Source: Tabrizicola thermarum (lineage in GTDB: Bacteria > Pseudomonadota > Alphaproteobacteria > Rhodobacterales > Rhodobacteraceae). Taken from it: a stretch of 64,000 nucleotides of DNA. The stretch is taken from NCBI RefSeq assembly GCF_003574395.1, contig NZ_QMJY01000083.1, forward strand, positions 62,001-126,000, given 5' to 3'. Below, in pieces: positions 1 to 9,834 of this stretch (within the stretch, counting starts at the first letter, position 1; every line of letters starts with the position of its first letter). The notes under the pieces are model-generated. The model saw only the letters and a list, made by a program, of their open reading frames with translations, made no database searches and had not been told where the DNA came from. A program made the translations under genes and the position numbers.

Positions 1-244
1 ATTTGCCGCCAATACCCGGGTGCTGGCGGCAAATCAGGGGCTTTACAACGGGTTTCTGGCCGCCGGCCTGATCCTGGCACTGATCCGTGGGGTTCCCGGC
101 GCGGGGGCAGAGCTTGCCTATTTCATCCTCGCCTGCGTCGTCGTCGCCGGGCTTTACGGGGCTGCCACCTCGTCCCGCCGCATCCTCTATGTGCAGGCCG
201 TCCCCGCGATCCTGGCGCTGATTGCCGTGCTCTTCGGCATCTGA
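1..244 (+). CDS. DUF1304 family membrane protein, 3' part
   Basis: The reading frame is already open at base 2, so the start codon lies outside the window; about 80 residues are visible. The visible part has the NQGLYNGFLAAGL stretch typical of DUF1304 proteins, followed by two hydrophobic segments (roughly LAYFILACVVVAGLYG and VPAILALIAVLFGI), so it is an inner-membrane protein. DUF1304 has no established function. A GTG at base 20 could be read as a start, but the frame continues upstream with family-like sequence, so an upstream start is more likely. It ends with TGA at 242-244, 84 bases before the next gene. Confidence 0.75.
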   Translation, partial: FAANTRVLAANQGLYNGFLAAGLILALIRGVPGAGAELAYFILACVVVAGLYGAATSSRRILYVQAVPAILALIAVLFGI

Positions 245-328
245 ACGGCGGGGTTCCGCCAACGGACAGGGCCGGGGTTTTGCCCGTGGCATCGCCTGTG
301 GCACCCTTCGGTGACGGAGGCTCAGCCC

Positions 329-1993
329 ATGCTGACGCGGCGCATGTTCCACACCCGGCTCCTGGCCGCACTGGCGGCGGCTGGCTTGCCTGCGCCCCGG
401 ATGGCCCTGGCATCGGCAGGGGGCGAGGATGACCTCTTGCTCAACCGGCTGACCTTTGGCGCGACTGCCGCCGCGCGCGAGGAGATCGCCCGGATGGGCC
501 GCGAGGCCTGGCTCGACCGCCAGCTTGCGCTGCCTGCCACCGACCCCGCCTTGCAGGACCGTCTCGCCCGCGCCCGGCTGCGGATCAGCTATCCCGCCGA
601 CCAGGACCAGAACGGCGACCGCTGGCCCGCAATGGATGAGCTGCGGCCGCTTGCCGCGCTCAGCGCCGATCCGGCCGACCTGGTCCGGCTGGTCGACTGG
701 TCCCCCGGCAACGGCATGGCCTACGACGAACGCATCCGCCCGGCGACCGAGGTCATCGCCGCCTCGCTGATCCGCGCCGTCCATGCCGAGGCGCAGCTGC
801 GCGAGATGGTGACCCAGTTCTGGCACGACCATTTCAACGTCAACGCGCTGAAGGACGAATACACCGCCGCCTTCTTCGCCAGCCATGACGCGACCCTGCG
901 CGACCATGCCCTTGGCAATTTCCGGGTCCTTCTGGGCGAGGTCGCGCAGTCGCCTGCCATGCTTTACTACCTGAACAACGCCGACAGCATCGCCTCGCCC
1001 GCCAACGAGAACTTCGCGCGCGAACTGCTGGAGCTGCACACGCTGGGCGCGGCGAACTATCTGAACGACCGCTACGACGACTGGCACTCCGTCCCCGGCG
1101 CGGCCGAGGGGATGGCGCTTGGCTATCTTGACCTTGACGTCTACGAGGTGGCTCGCGCCTTCACCGGCTGGTCGGTCGGTGACGGACGCTGGCTGGCCGA
1201 GGGCGAGACCGCACCGCGCAGCGGTCGGCTGAACTATGTCGCGCGCTGGCACGATCCCTACCAGAAGCGGTTTCTGGGGCGCGAGTTTCCGCCGCATCGC
1301 GGGCCGATGGAGGACGGCAACGAGGTGCTCGACATCCTGGCGCGCCACCCGGGCACGGCGGCCTTCGTCTGCGAAAAACTCGCCCGCCGCTTCCTGTCGG
1401 ACGATCCGCCGCCCGCCCTTGTCGCACAGCTGGCCGAAGTGTTCCTCGCCCATGCCGACGCCCCCGACCAGATCGCCCGCGTCCTGCGCGCCCTGGTTCT
1501 GTCGCCCGATTTCGCCGCGCCGCCCGGCAAACTGCGCCGCCCCTTCGAGTTTCTCGCCGCGATCTACCGTGCAGCGGGGGCCGAGGTCACAGCAGATGAA
1601 AATGGTTTTCAGTGGCAACTGGGTCGTGCGGGCTGGCTGCAGCATTCCTATGGCCCGCCGACCGGCCACCCCGACCGGATCGAGGCCTGGACCGGCTCCA
1701 GCACCCTGAACCGCTACGTCGACATGGCGCTTTCGGCGCTGGAGGATTGGTTCGACGGTGCCGCGACCTCGTTTCCCGCACCACAGGACGCTGCAACCGT
1801 CGGCGCCTTCGCTGCGCAGCATGCCGACGCCCTGGCTCCGGGGCAGGGCACCCGGATCGGCGAGATACTGGCCGGCGCCTTCGGGATCGACGCGACCAGC
1901 CCGGCGGGCGAGCTTTCGGCCGAGGACCGGCAGTCGCTGGCCCGCTCTGCCGTCGCCTTCGCCGCTCTCACCCCCGATTTCCTCTTGCGATAG
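329..1993 (+). CDS. DUF1800 domain protein with Tat-like leader
   Basis: A 554-residue protein of the DUF1800 family, which is usually encoded beside a DUF1501 protein, as here; the pair is thought to act outside the cytoplasm but no reaction is established. I chose the ATG at 329 because GGAGG lies 8 bases upstream; a GTG at 311 is in frame but has no such site. The N-terminus (MLTRRMFHTRLLAALAAAGL) carries a twin-arginine pair before a hydrophobic stretch, so Tat export is plausible. The central part has the family-typical QFWHDHFNVN segment. The stop is 8 bases before the DUF1501 start, so the two are cotranscribed. Confidence 0.85.
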   Translation: MLTRRMFHTRLLAALAAAGLPAPRMALASAGGEDDLLLNRLTFGATAAAREEIARMGREAWLDRQLALPATDPALQDRLARARLRISYPADQDQNGDRWPAMDELRPLAALSADPADLVRLVDWSPGNGMAYDERIRPATEVIAASLIRAVHAEAQLREMVTQFWHDHFNVNALKDEYTAAFFASHDATLRDHALGNFRVLLGEVAQSPAMLYYLNNADSIASPANENFARELLELHTLGAANYLNDRYDDWHSVPGAAEGMALGYLDLDVYEVARAFTGWSVGDGRWLAEGETAPRSGRLNYVARWHDPYQKRFLGREFPPHRGPMEDGNEVLDILARHPGTAAFVCEKLARRFLSDDPPPALVAQLAEVFLAHADAPDQIARVLRALVLSPDFAAPPGKLRRPFEFLAAIYRAAGAEVTADENGFQWQLGRAGWLQHSYGPPTGHPDRIEAWTGSSTLNRYVDMALSALEDWFDGAATSFPAPQDAATVGAFAAQHADALAPGQGTRIGEILAGAFGIDATSPAGELSAEDRQSLARSAVAFAALTPDFLLR

Positions 1994-2001
1994 GACAGGG
2001 C

Positions 2002-3156
2002 ATGGCCGGCGAACCGATCCTTGTGGTGATCTTCCTGCGCGGTGGCGCCGACGGGCTGGCGCTGGTCTCTCCCACCTCGGATCCCGACTTCATCGCCGCC
2101 CGTCCCGAGATGCTGCGCGTCCTGCGCAAGGGCGACGAGGCGGGCCGCAGCATTGCGCAGGACCTCGCCGATGTGGATTTCCGCTTTCACCCCGCCGCCG
2201 CCGCCTTTGCCGATCTATACGACGCGGGCGATCTGTCGCTGATCCACGCCTCCGGCCTGCCCGAGGCGACGCGCAGCCATTTCGATGCCGAAGCCCGGAT
2301 CGAGCGCGGTGTCTTCGGCGCTTCCGTGGTGCCGGGCGACCTCTCGGGCTGGATCGGTCGCTGGCTGCGGGCGGCTGCACCGTCGGGGCCGATGCCCGCC
2401 CTCGCCGTCGGCGCAATGCGCCCGGCCAGTCTGATCGGCGCTGACGCCGCCGTGGCCGAGACCCTTGCCGATCTGGTGATCGGGCAGGGCCACTGGCTGT
2501 CAGACCTGCTGCAGGCGCGCCTTGCCACCGGCTTCGGCGACCACGGCCCGCTTCAGCGCCCGATGGCCGATCTGATCGGGTTGTCCGACGTGGTGCGGGG
2601 CCGCTTCTGGTCAGCGGAAAACCAAAGCCTGCACCCCTATGCGGCCAGCGTCGATTATCCGCAGGACAACCCGCTGTCCGTCCCGCTGATGACGGTCGCC
2701 CAGACCATCAAGGAAGACCTCGGCCTGCGCGTGGCCACCGTGGATTTCCCCGGCTGGGATACCCATGTGAACCAGGCTGCCGCCTTTGCCAACCAGACCG
2801 CCACCCTGTCGCAGGCGCTCATGGCCTTCTGGCGTGACCTTGGCGCCTTGCAGCAGAATGTCTCGGTCGTGGTGATGAGCGAATTCGGCCGCCGTCTGCA
2901 ATCGAACACCGGTGGCGGCACCGACCATGGGCGCGGCAACGTGATGCTGGTGCTTGGTCCGCAGGCGAAGGGCGGCCGCATGATCGGGCGCTGGCCGGGA
3001 CTGGCCAATGCCGATCTCGAGGAAGGCGCTGATCTGGCCGTGGCGACCGATTACCGCGATGTGCTGACCGAGCTGCTGACCGGCCACCTTGGGCTGTCCG
3101 ATCCCGGACGGGTGTTTCCCGGCCATGCCGCAGCGCCACTCGGTCTTTGGGGATAG
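2002..3156 (+). CDS. DUF1501 domain protein
   Basis: A 384-residue DUF1501 protein, a family related to the alkaline-phosphatase/sulfatase fold. Visible motifs are FLRGGADGL near the N-terminus, GWDTHVNQ in the middle and SEFGRR followed by TDHGRGN near the C-terminus, which are the usual metal-site-like signatures. The frame is open far upstream, inside the DUF1800 gene, but family members begin at MAGEPILVVIFLRGG, so ATG 2002 is used. Unlike many relatives it shows no Tat leader at this start, so either it is exported with the DUF1800 partner or the family leader was lost. Function of the pair is unknown. Confidence 0.85.
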   Translation: MAGEPILVVIFLRGGADGLALVSPTSDPDFIAARPEMLRVLRKGDEAGRSIAQDLADVDFRFHPAAAAFADLYDAGDLSLIHASGLPEATRSHFDAEARIERGVFGASVVPGDLSGWIGRWLRAAAPSGPMPALAVGAMRPASLIGADAAVAETLADLVIGQGHWLSDLLQARLATGFGDHGPLQRPMADLIGLSDVVRGRFWSAENQSLHPYAASVDYPQDNPLSVPLMTVAQTIKEDLGLRVATVDFPGWDTHVNQAAAFANQTATLSQALMAFWRDLGALQQNVSVVVMSEFGRRLQSNTGGGTDHGRGNVMLVLGPQAKGGRMIGRWPGLANADLEEGADLAVATDYRDVLTELLTGHLGLSDPGRVFPGHAAAPLGLWG

Positions 3157-3227
3157 GCATTTGCCGGACTGCACGCTTGCGAGCGCAGAGGTTCTGGCGA
3201 ATACTCGACCCACGCGAATGAGGGTGC

Positions 3228-6200
3228 ATGAGACACGTTGGTCATACGGATATCGTGACCGCCGAACCGGCGCCTGTCGAATATCGCATTGTCGAGCTGA
3301 TGAACCGCCTGCTCGACGTCACCCCGGCGACGATGTCCGGGGAAATCGACGCCGTGCTGGCCACCATCGGCGAGGCCTGCGCCCTTGACCGCACCTACCT
3401 CTACCGCTTCGACGAAGCGACCGGCTACAGCAAGAGCCACGAATGGATCGCCCCGGGCGTCGCACCGACCGATCCCGCGATGCCGGGTCGCCCGGTCGAC
3501 CTTTGCCCGCTCCGGCATGCACGGCTGAAGGCGGGCCAGCTCGTCGCCGTTCCCGATCAGGAGAGCGCGCCCAAGGGCTCGCCAAAGCGGGCGCTGCTGG
3601 ACGATCCTGGCGTGCAGTCCTCGCTCATGGTGCCGCTTCTGGACGGCGAGCGCCTGTTTGGCGTGATCGGCTTTGACAGCGTGCGCGCCGACCGGACCTG
3701 GCCGCAGGATGTGGTGTTCCTGCTGACCTCGATCGCCCGGGCCGTCTCCTCGGTCCTTCTCAGGGTCGAGGCGATGCAGGCCGAGGTCGAGGCGCGCAAC
3801 CATCTGACAGCGGCGCTGAACGCCTTGCCCGACCTTGTGATCGAACTGGCGCCGGACGGCAGGATCCTGGCCTGCCACAGCGACAAGCTGCCCTGGCTTT
3901 CCGGCCTTGTGCGGGCCGGGATCGGAAAGCCCCTGGCGGAGACGCTGCCCGAGGCACTGGCAGCGGCCGTGGACGAGATCCTGGCCACGCCTCCGCGCGA
4001 CACGGTGGCGGTGACGCGGCAGGTGGGCCTGTCCACCCTGATCTCGCCGCAGCGCTACGAGGTTTCGGTGGCCCGCGTGGCGCCGGGCCCTGCGGGGCAG
4101 CCGACCAGTTTCCTCGCCGTGATCCGCGACATCTCTGCCGCTGACCGGACCAGCGAGATGCTGTCCTTCCGGGAAGGCCAGTTCACCGCCTTCTTCGAGA
4201 TGTGTCCCCATGCCATCCTGCTGAACGACTTCGACACCGGCGAGATCCTCGACGGCAACCGCGCCTTCCGCGAGACCTTCGGGCTGGACCCGCACGCAAG
4301 ACAGGGGCTCAGCGTGCGGCAGATCGTGCCCGAAGACGGCACCTGGCTGATCGAAGGGGCCATCGCCGACCTTGCCGCGTCCAACAGCTTTGGCCCGGTC
4401 GAGGCAAGCTTCCGCGACGCCGGCGGCACCTCCTTTCCCGCGATCGTGCGCTGCTTTCTCAGCACCGACCCGAACGGCCGCCGCCTGGTCTGGTCGCTGA
4501 TCGAGAATGTCAGCGAAATCCGGGCCAAGGAACAGGCGCTTCAGGCGGAAAGCACCGCGCTTGCGGCCATCAAGGCCCGGCTTCTAGCCGCGATCGAGGC
4601 GCTGGACGACGGTTTTGCCGTCTTCGATGCCGATGACCGCCTGGTGTTGTGGAACAAGCCCTACCTCAAGATCTTCGACAAGATCGCGGACCTGATCTGC
4701 GAAGGCGCGCTTTATGACGACCTGCTGCGCGCGGCCATCGACCGGGGCGTGTTCGGCGCCGAGGGGGACCGCGACGACGAGAACCTCCAGCGGCGGCTGA
4801 ACCGACCGCTCACCGAAGTCTGGGACAACGAGGATGCCTTCGCCGATGGCCGGTTGATCTGGGTCCGCGAACGGGCCACCCCCGCGCGTGAGACGGTCGG
4901 GCTGTACGAAGACGTCACCGCCCGCCGCCTGACCGACCGCAGGCTTCAGCAGGTTGTCGATGGCGGCATGATCGCGGTCTGGGACTGGGACGCCGAACAC
5001 GGGTTCAGTGCGATCAACGACCGCTGGGGCGCGATGCTGGGGATTGGCGACACCGTCAGTCTCGACGCCCTGGTCGATCTGATCCATCCCGAGGATCGCT
5101 CTGCCGTTGCCGCCGCCCAGCGAGAGCTGTTTCTGGAAGGCGCGGCCGATTTCTCGCTGCGCTGCCGGATGCGGCATGTCAACGGCGGCTGGGTCTGGCT
5201 TCTCACCCGCGGCCATGTCGCCCGCCGCTGGCCGGATGGCAGTCCGCGGCGGATTTCGGGCTTTTCGCTGGACGTCTCGACCCAGGCCGAGGCCGAGCTG
5301 CGGCTGAGCCAGGTGATTGACGGCACCAAGGTCGGCACCTGGGAATTCGACATGCGCACCGGCGTGTCCCATGTCAGCGACCGCTGGGCCGAGATCCTGG
5401 GCTATCGCGCGGTCGAACTGAATCCGATGTCGCTGGAAGACTGGCTGGGGCTTCTGCATCCCGATGATGTGGGTCACCTGATTGCCCAGGAGAAAGAGGC
5501 ATTCGAGGCCGGCCAATGGCAGGTCGAATGCGAAGTCCGGCTGCGGCACCGGGAAGGATATTACATCTGGGTCCTCACACGCACCCATGTCACCGAATGG
5601 GACGAAGCCGGTCGGCCCGTGAAGACCAGCGGCATCAACCTGGACATCACCCCGGCCAAGGCGCTGGAATCGGCATTGGCGCGGGAACGCGACATGCTGG
5701 CCCGGGTGATGGAGGCTTCGGTCTCCGGCATCGTGGTCGTCGATGAACGGGGCGGGGTCGTGTTCACCAATGCCGCCGCCGCGCGGGTTCTCGGCCGGGA
5801 GGTCGCAGCAGGCGACAACCTGCTGGCGATCCTTGGAAGTGCCAGAGTGCAGGGGCTTGCCGGCGAGCCGATCCCCGACGAGACGCTTCCGGTGGCCCGC
5901 GCCCTGAGCGGAGAGCCGGGGATGCACGAATTGCGCCATGTGCTGCACTGGCCCGACGGCACCTGCCGCACGGTTGCGGTCACCTCGGCCCGGCTTTCGG
6001 CAGCGGGCACCGATCTGGCGGTGGTCTGCACCTTCACCGACATCACCGACGAGATGCAGAACGAGGTGCGCCTGCGCGCCGCGATGACGGCCGCCGAAAC
6101 CGCGAACCGCGCCAAGTCCGACTTCCTTGCCGCGATGAGCCACGAGATCCGCACCCCCCTGAACGGCGTCCTCGGCATGGCGACGGTGCTGGCCGGCCGG

Positions 6201-7250
6201 CTGACCGATCCCTCGGAGCAGGCGATGCTTCGGGTCATCAGCGATTCGGGCGAACATCTTCTGGGCGTCATCAACGACATCCTGGACCTCGCCAAGATCG
6301 AGGCCGGCCGCCTGGTGCTGGACAACCGCCCGCTCCGCCTGCCAGAGATTCTGTCCCGCGTCGCGGCCCTGCACCAGATCTCCGCCAACCGGAAGGGCAT
6401 CGCGCTTCGGACCCGCTGTATCGGCCGACTGGCCGATGTGCCGCGCCTGGGCGACGAGATGCGGCTGATCCAGATCCTGCACAACCTGATCGGCAACGCG
6501 CTGAAGTTCACCGATCAGGGCGAAGTCAGCGTCGAGATCGACTGCACCGAACCCGATGCCATCGCCATCACCGTCCGCGACACCGGCATCGGCATGTCCC
6601 AGGCCGAGATCGCCCGCGCCTTCGACGAATTCTCGCAAGGCATGGGCGGCTCGCAGCGCAGCCATGTCGGCACGGGCCTTGGCCTGCCCATCGTGCGCCG
6701 CCTTGCCCGCCTGATGCAGGGAGACGTCGCGCTCACCTCGGTCGAGGGGAAGGGCGTGACCGCCCGCGTCTGGTTGCGCATCCCGGTGCTGGACAGCGGC
6801 TCGGCGCGCACCATCGACCGCGAGGTGCCGAAACTGCCCCCGATGCGCGTTCTTGCGGCCGAGGACAACGCCACGAACCGGATCATCCTGCAAAGCATGC
6901 TGCAGGCGCTGGGGGTCGAGGCGGTGATCGTCGCCGACGGCGCCGAGGCGCTGGCGCGCTACCGGTCCGAGAGTTTCGACGCCGTCCTGTTCGACATCGC
7001 CATGCCCGACATGGACGGGATCGAGACGCTGGCCGCGCTGAAGGCCATCGCCGGCAAGGCCGGCCAGACCGCGCCGCCCGCCATCGCTGTCACCGCCAAC
7101 GTGATGACCCACCAGGTCGAGGACTATCTGGCCTACGGCTTCACCGCCGTGGTGGCCAAGCCGATCCGTATGGAGGTGTTGGGTCAGGCGCTTGCCCGAT
7201 GCCTTTCCACCCGGACCCGCCCCGACTCCCCGGCCGAAAGCCCGGCCTGA
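3228..7250 (+). CDS. Soluble GAF/multi-PAS hybrid histidine kinase with receiver
   Basis: A 1340-residue hybrid sensor kinase. Order of domains by eye: GAF (about 20-180), a PAS-like block (about 190-300), PAS (315-430), a PAS_7-like block (447-560), three further PAS domains (570-685, 694-815, 824-935), histidine kinase dimerisation domain with the H-box SHEIRTPLNG (phospho-accepting His 972), HATPase with NLIGNALKFTDQG and GTGLGLPIV boxes, and a C-terminal receiver with phospho-acceptor Asp 1256 in FDIAMPDMDG. No transmembrane segment is visible, so it should sense cytoplasmic signals. No separate response regulator or output gene is adjacent, so the partner (an Hpt protein or regulator) is elsewhere. 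ATG 3228 follows AGGG at short spacing; start moderately certain. Confidence 0.88.
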   Translation: MRHVGHTDIVTAEPAPVEYRIVELMNRLLDVTPATMSGEIDAVLATIGEACALDRTYLYRFDEATGYSKSHEWIAPGVAPTDPAMPGRPVDLCPLRHARLKAGQLVAVPDQESAPKGSPKRALLDDPGVQSSLMVPLLDGERLFGVIGFDSVRADRTWPQDVVFLLTSIARAVSSVLLRVEAMQAEVEARNHLTAALNALPDLVIELAPDGRILACHSDKLPWLSGLVRAGIGKPLAETLPEALAAAVDEILATPPRDTVAVTRQVGLSTLISPQRYEVSVARVAPGPAGQPTSFLAVIRDISAADRTSEMLSFREGQFTAFFEMCPHAILLNDFDTGEILDGNRAFRETFGLDPHARQGLSVRQIVPEDGTWLIEGAIADLAASNSFGPVEASFRDAGGTSFPAIVRCFLSTDPNGRRLVWSLIENVSEIRAKEQALQAESTALAAIKARLLAAIEALDDGFAVFDADDRLVLWNKPYLKIFDKIADLICEGALYDDLLRAAIDRGVFGAEGDRDDENLQRRLNRPLTEVWDNEDAFADGRLIWVRERATPARETVGLYEDVTARRLTDRRLQQVVDGGMIAVWDWDAEHGFSAINDRWGAMLGIGDTVSLDALVDLIHPEDRSAVAAAQRELFLEGAADFSLRCRMRHVNGGWVWLLTRGHVARRWPDGSPRRISGFSLDVSTQAEAELRLSQVIDGTKVGTWEFDMRTGVSHVSDRWAEILGYRAVELNPMSLEDWLGLLHPDDVGHLIAQEKEAFEAGQWQVECEVRLRHREGYYIWVLTRTHVTEWDEAGRPVKTSGINLDITPAKALESALARERDMLARVMEASVSGIVVVDERGGVVFTNAAAARVLGREVAAGDNLLAILGSARVQGLAGEPIPDETLPVARALSGEPGMHELRHVLHWPDGTCRTVAVTSARLSAAGTDLAVVCTFTDITDEMQNEVRLRAAMTAAETANRAKSDFLAAMSHEIRTPLNGVLGMATVLAGRLTDPSEQAMLRVISDSGEHLLGVINDILDLAKIEAGRLVLDNRPLRLPEILSRVAALHQISANRKGIALRTRCIGRLADVPRLGDEMRLIQILHNLIGNALKFTDQGEVSVEIDCTEPDAIAITVRDTGIGMSQAEIARAFDEFSQGMGGSQRSHVGTGLGLPIVRRLARLMQGDVALTSVEGKGVTARVWLRIPVLDSGSARTIDREVPKLPPMRVLAAEDNATNRIILQSMLQALGVEAVIVADGAEALARYRSESFDAVLFDIAMPDMDGIETLAALKAIAGKAGQTAPPAIAVTANVMTHQVEDYLAYGFTAVVAKPIRMEVLGQALARCLSTRTRPDSPAESPA

Positions 7251-7347
7251 CCCGGCGCAATTTGCTTTGACGGCCCCGACGAGGGTCCCCATCCTGTGGT
7301 CCCGGCATGGTCGGCGCTCCGCGACGGGGCGATCAGGGGCAAGGCGC

Positions 7348-8238
7348 ATGACGACGCAAACCGATCGGCTGACCAGATCCATCGCACGGGTTCTGGCCCT
7401 GCCGATCTGGCAGGGGCCGGTGACGGCCGTTCCCCTGGGTGGGGGCATCACCAACTTCAACCTGCTGGTCACCGACGCCCGCCGCCGCGCCGTGGTCCGC
7501 ATCGGCGACGACATTCCGGTGCACCAGATCATGCGGTTCAACGAACTTGCCGCCAGTCAGGCAGCGCAGGCGGCAGGGATCTCTCCCGCTGTCCTCTTTC
7601 ACGAACCCGGCGCGCTGGTGATCGACTTCGTCGAGGGCCGGACATTGACAGCCGCCGACCTTCGCCAGCCGGATCTGCTGGAGCAGGCCCTGAGCCTCGT
7701 CCAGCGCGCCCACCGCCACTTGCCGCGCCATTTGCGCGGTCCCGCGCTGACCTTCTGGGTGTTCCAGGTGCTGCGCGACTATGCCGCCACCCTGACCGAG
7801 GGCGGCTCGCGCCACATCCCCGCGCTGCCGGACCTGTTGGCCGAGGCCGAGGTGCTGGAACGCATCGTCGGTCGCATCGACATGGTTCCTGGCCACAACG
7901 ACCTCTTGCCCGGCAACTTCCTGCATGACGGGACCCGGATGTGGCTCATCGACTGGGACTATGCCGGCTGGGGCTCGCCCTTGTTCGATCTGGGTGGCCT
8001 TTCGGCCAACAGCGGCCTCGATCCCGCGCAAGAGGACTGGCTCCTCGCGCGCTACTTCGGGCAAGCCCCCGATGCCGATCTCTGGCGCCGCTACCGGGCG
8101 ATGAAGGCCGCCGCCGCATTGCGTGAGGCGATGTGGTCGATGGTGCAGGAAATCCGTTCCGAACTGGATTTCGACTACGCGGCCTGTACGGCGGAGTATC
8201 TCGAGACCTTCCGCACCGCGCTGGCCGCGACGCGCTAG
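7348..8238 (+). CDS. Choline-kinase-like phosphotransferase
   Basis: A 296-residue protein of the choline/ethanolamine kinase (aminoglycoside-phosphotransferase fold) family. The catalytic Brenner-type motif is HNDLLPGNF, followed by the metal-binding [16 protein letters not shown]; both are intact. The N-terminal nucleotide loop is [11 protein letters not shown]. The likely reaction is ATP-dependent phosphorylation of choline, ethanolamine or a related amino-alcohol; thiamine kinase is an alternative. ATG 7348 has AGGGGCAAGG upstream; the frame is open further up but lacks family similarity. It converges on rsmA: the two stop codons overlap in a single CTAG at 8235-8238. Confidence 0.8.
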   Translation: MTTQTDRLTRSIARVLALPIWQGPVTAVPLGGGITNFNLLVTDARRRAVVRIGDDIPVHQIMRFNELAASQAAQAAGISPAVLFHEPGALVIDFVEGRTLTAADLRQPDLLEQALSLVQRAHRHLPRHLRGPALTFWVFQVLRDYAATLTEGGSRHIPALPDLLAEAEVLERIVGRIDMVPGHNDLLPGNFLHDGTRMWLIDWDYAGWGSPLFDLGGLSANSGLDPAQEDWLLARYFGQAPDADLWRRYRAMKAAAALREAMWSMVQEIRSELDFDYAACTAEYLETFRTALAATR

Positions 8239-9074
8239 GCCTTCACCACCCGCGCCAGCGCACAGAAGGCTTCCAGCCCGATTTCCTCGGCCCGGGCGGT
8301 GGGCGGGATGCCGACGCTGTCCAGCACCGTCTCGATATCCGGCCGAAGCCCCTTCAGGCTGGCCCGCAGCATCTTGCGGCGCTGGTTGAAGGCCATCGCG
8401 GTGATCCGCTGCAAGGCACGGAAATCACAGGGAAAGCGGGGGCCGGGCAGGGCGGTCAGCTGCACCACCGCGGAATGAACCTTGGGGGCAGGGGTAAAGG
8501 CCTCGGGCGGCAGCGTCATCACGATCCGCGCCTCGCAGCGGTATTGCGCCAGCAGCGCCAGCCGCCCGTAATGTTCTGTTCGCGGTTTCGCAACAATCCT
8601 TTCAGCGACTTCCTTCTGGAACATCAGCGTCAACGATGACCAGAGCGGCGGCCAGGCATCGGGCGTCAACCAGCGGATCAGAAGCTCGGTCCCGACGTTG
8701 TAGGGCAGGTTCGCCACGATCTTGACCGGCGGCGCCAGGTGCGCACCGAGGTCCAGCTCCAGCGCATCGCCGTGCAGGACCTCCAGCCGCCCCGGGTAAT
8801 GCGCCGCGATCTCGGCCAGGGCGGGCAGGGCGCGGGCGTCCTTTTCAACGGCGACCACCCGCCGCGCGCCTTCTGCCAGAAGGCCCCGCGTCAGACCGCC
8901 CGGTCCGGGGCCCACCTCCAGCACGTCGCAGCCCGACAGGTCCCCCGCCGCCCGCGCGATCTTGGCGGTCAGGTTCAGATCCAGCAGGAAGTTCTGCCCC
9001 AGCTGCTTCTTCGCAACCAGCTCGTGCGCCCGGATCACCTCGCGCAGGGGCGGCAGCCCGTCGATCGTTCCCAA
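8235..9074 (-). CDS. rsmA: 16S rRNA dimethyladenosine transferase RsmA (KsgA)
   Basis: A 279-residue S-adenosylmethionine-dependent methyltransferase that dimethylates two adjacent adenines (A1518/A1519, E. coli numbering) in helix 45 of 16S rRNA during 30S maturation. Diagnostic features are [11 protein letters not shown] at the N-terminus, the SAM motif [15 protein letters not shown] and the catalytic [11 protein letters not shown]. The start appears to be TTG at 9072-9074, since the conserved N-terminus (GLPPLREVI) begins right after it and no in-frame ATG lies upstream; a purine-rich tract (GAAGGGGG) precedes it. It is the last gene of the - strand run. Confidence 0.93.
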   Translation of the reverse strand: MGTIDGLPPLREVIRAHELVAKKQLGQNFLLDLNLTAKIARAAGDLSGCDVLEVGPGPGGLTRGLLAEGARRVVAVEKDARALPALAEIAAHYPGRLEVLHGDALELDLGAHLAPPVKIVANLPYNVGTELLIRWLTPDAWPPLWSSLTLMFQKEVAERIVAKPRTEHYGRLALLAQYRCEARIVMTLPPEAFTPAPKVHSAVVQLTALPGPRFPCDFRALQRITAMAFNQRRKMLRASLKGLRPDIETVLDSVGIPPTARAEEIGLEAFCALARVVKA

Positions 9075-9134
9075 ACCCGCCCCCTTCGCGCAAAGCCTGT
9101 CCCGTCCTAGCGCCTTGGCCCGGATTTGCCAACG

Positions 9135-9821
9135 TCACCCGATCCAGCGCGCCTCGTTCGCCTCGATGGCGGCGATGCGTTCGTCGACCTTCGGGTGGCT
9201 CAAGAGCCAGGCCGGAATCCCTTCGGCGTGGTTTCGGGTCAGCGCGTCCAGCTTGCGAAACAGCGACTTCTGCGGACCGGTCCCGATCCCCGACTTGATC
9301 AGAAGAGCGCTGGCATAGGCATCCGCCTCGAACTCGTCCCGGCGGCTCAACCGCGCCATCAGGGCGGTCGAGATCAGGTTGGCGATCCAGATGCCGATGA
9401 AGGGCAGGAACCGGTTCAGGACCGCCGACAGCATCACGAAGACCGCGTTCTGCCCGGTAAAGTCGATCATCCGCCGCCGGATGTGCCCTTGCGCCACATG
9501 CCCCATCTCATGTGCGATCACGCTTGCCAGTTCTTCCGCCGTCACCTCGCCGCGCGCCTTGCGGTTCAGGAACCCGCGCGTGAGGAAGATCCGCCCGTCC
9601 GGCGCGGCCAGCCCGTTCACCGCATCGACCTCGAACACGTTGACCTTGATCTCGGGGATGCCCATCGCCGCCGCCAGCCGGTCGGCCAGGCGGGTGATCG
9701 AGGGATCGGTCAGGGGCTTCGATTGTTCGTCCAGCATCCTCCGCGTGCGCCAGACCGAAAAGCGCATCGTCAGAAAGGCATAGCCGACAGCAAGGATCAG
9801 GGGGAGGAGGAGCTTGCTCAT
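9135..9821 (-). CDS. M48 family zinc metalloprotease
   Basis: A 228-residue peptidase of the M48 (HtpX/Oma1-like) family. It starts with a hydrophobic segment (LLLPLILAVGYAFLTM) that serves as a signal anchor, and carries the zinc-binding HEMGH motif within VIAHEMGHVAQGH, with the third ligand expected in FEADAYA. A second hydrophobic stretch (FVMLSAVLNRFLPFIGIWIANL) follows the active site. These proteins act at the membrane in protein quality control. The frame is open 13 codons upstream, but MSKLLLP is the natural start. Only 13 bases separate it from the upstream DedA gene, so cotranscription is likely. Confidence 0.88.
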   Translation of the reverse strand: MSKLLLPLILAVGYAFLTMRFSVWRTRRMLDEQSKPLTDPSITRLADRLAAAMGIPEIKVNVFEVDAVNGLAAPDGRIFLTRGFLNRKARGEVTAEELASVIAHEMGHVAQGHIRRRMIDFTGQNAVFVMLSAVLNRFLPFIGIWIANLISTALMARLSRRDEFEADAYASALLIKSGIGTGPQKSLFRKLDALTRNHAEGIPAWLLSHPKVDERIAAIEANEARWIG

Positions 9822-9834
9822 CCCCGGAATATAG

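Noticed and set aside
4584-7541. 985-residue open frame on the - strand
   Set aside because: Lies opposite the hybrid histidine kinase and has low-complexity Gly/Asp/His-rich sequence with no recognisable domain; a compositional shadow.
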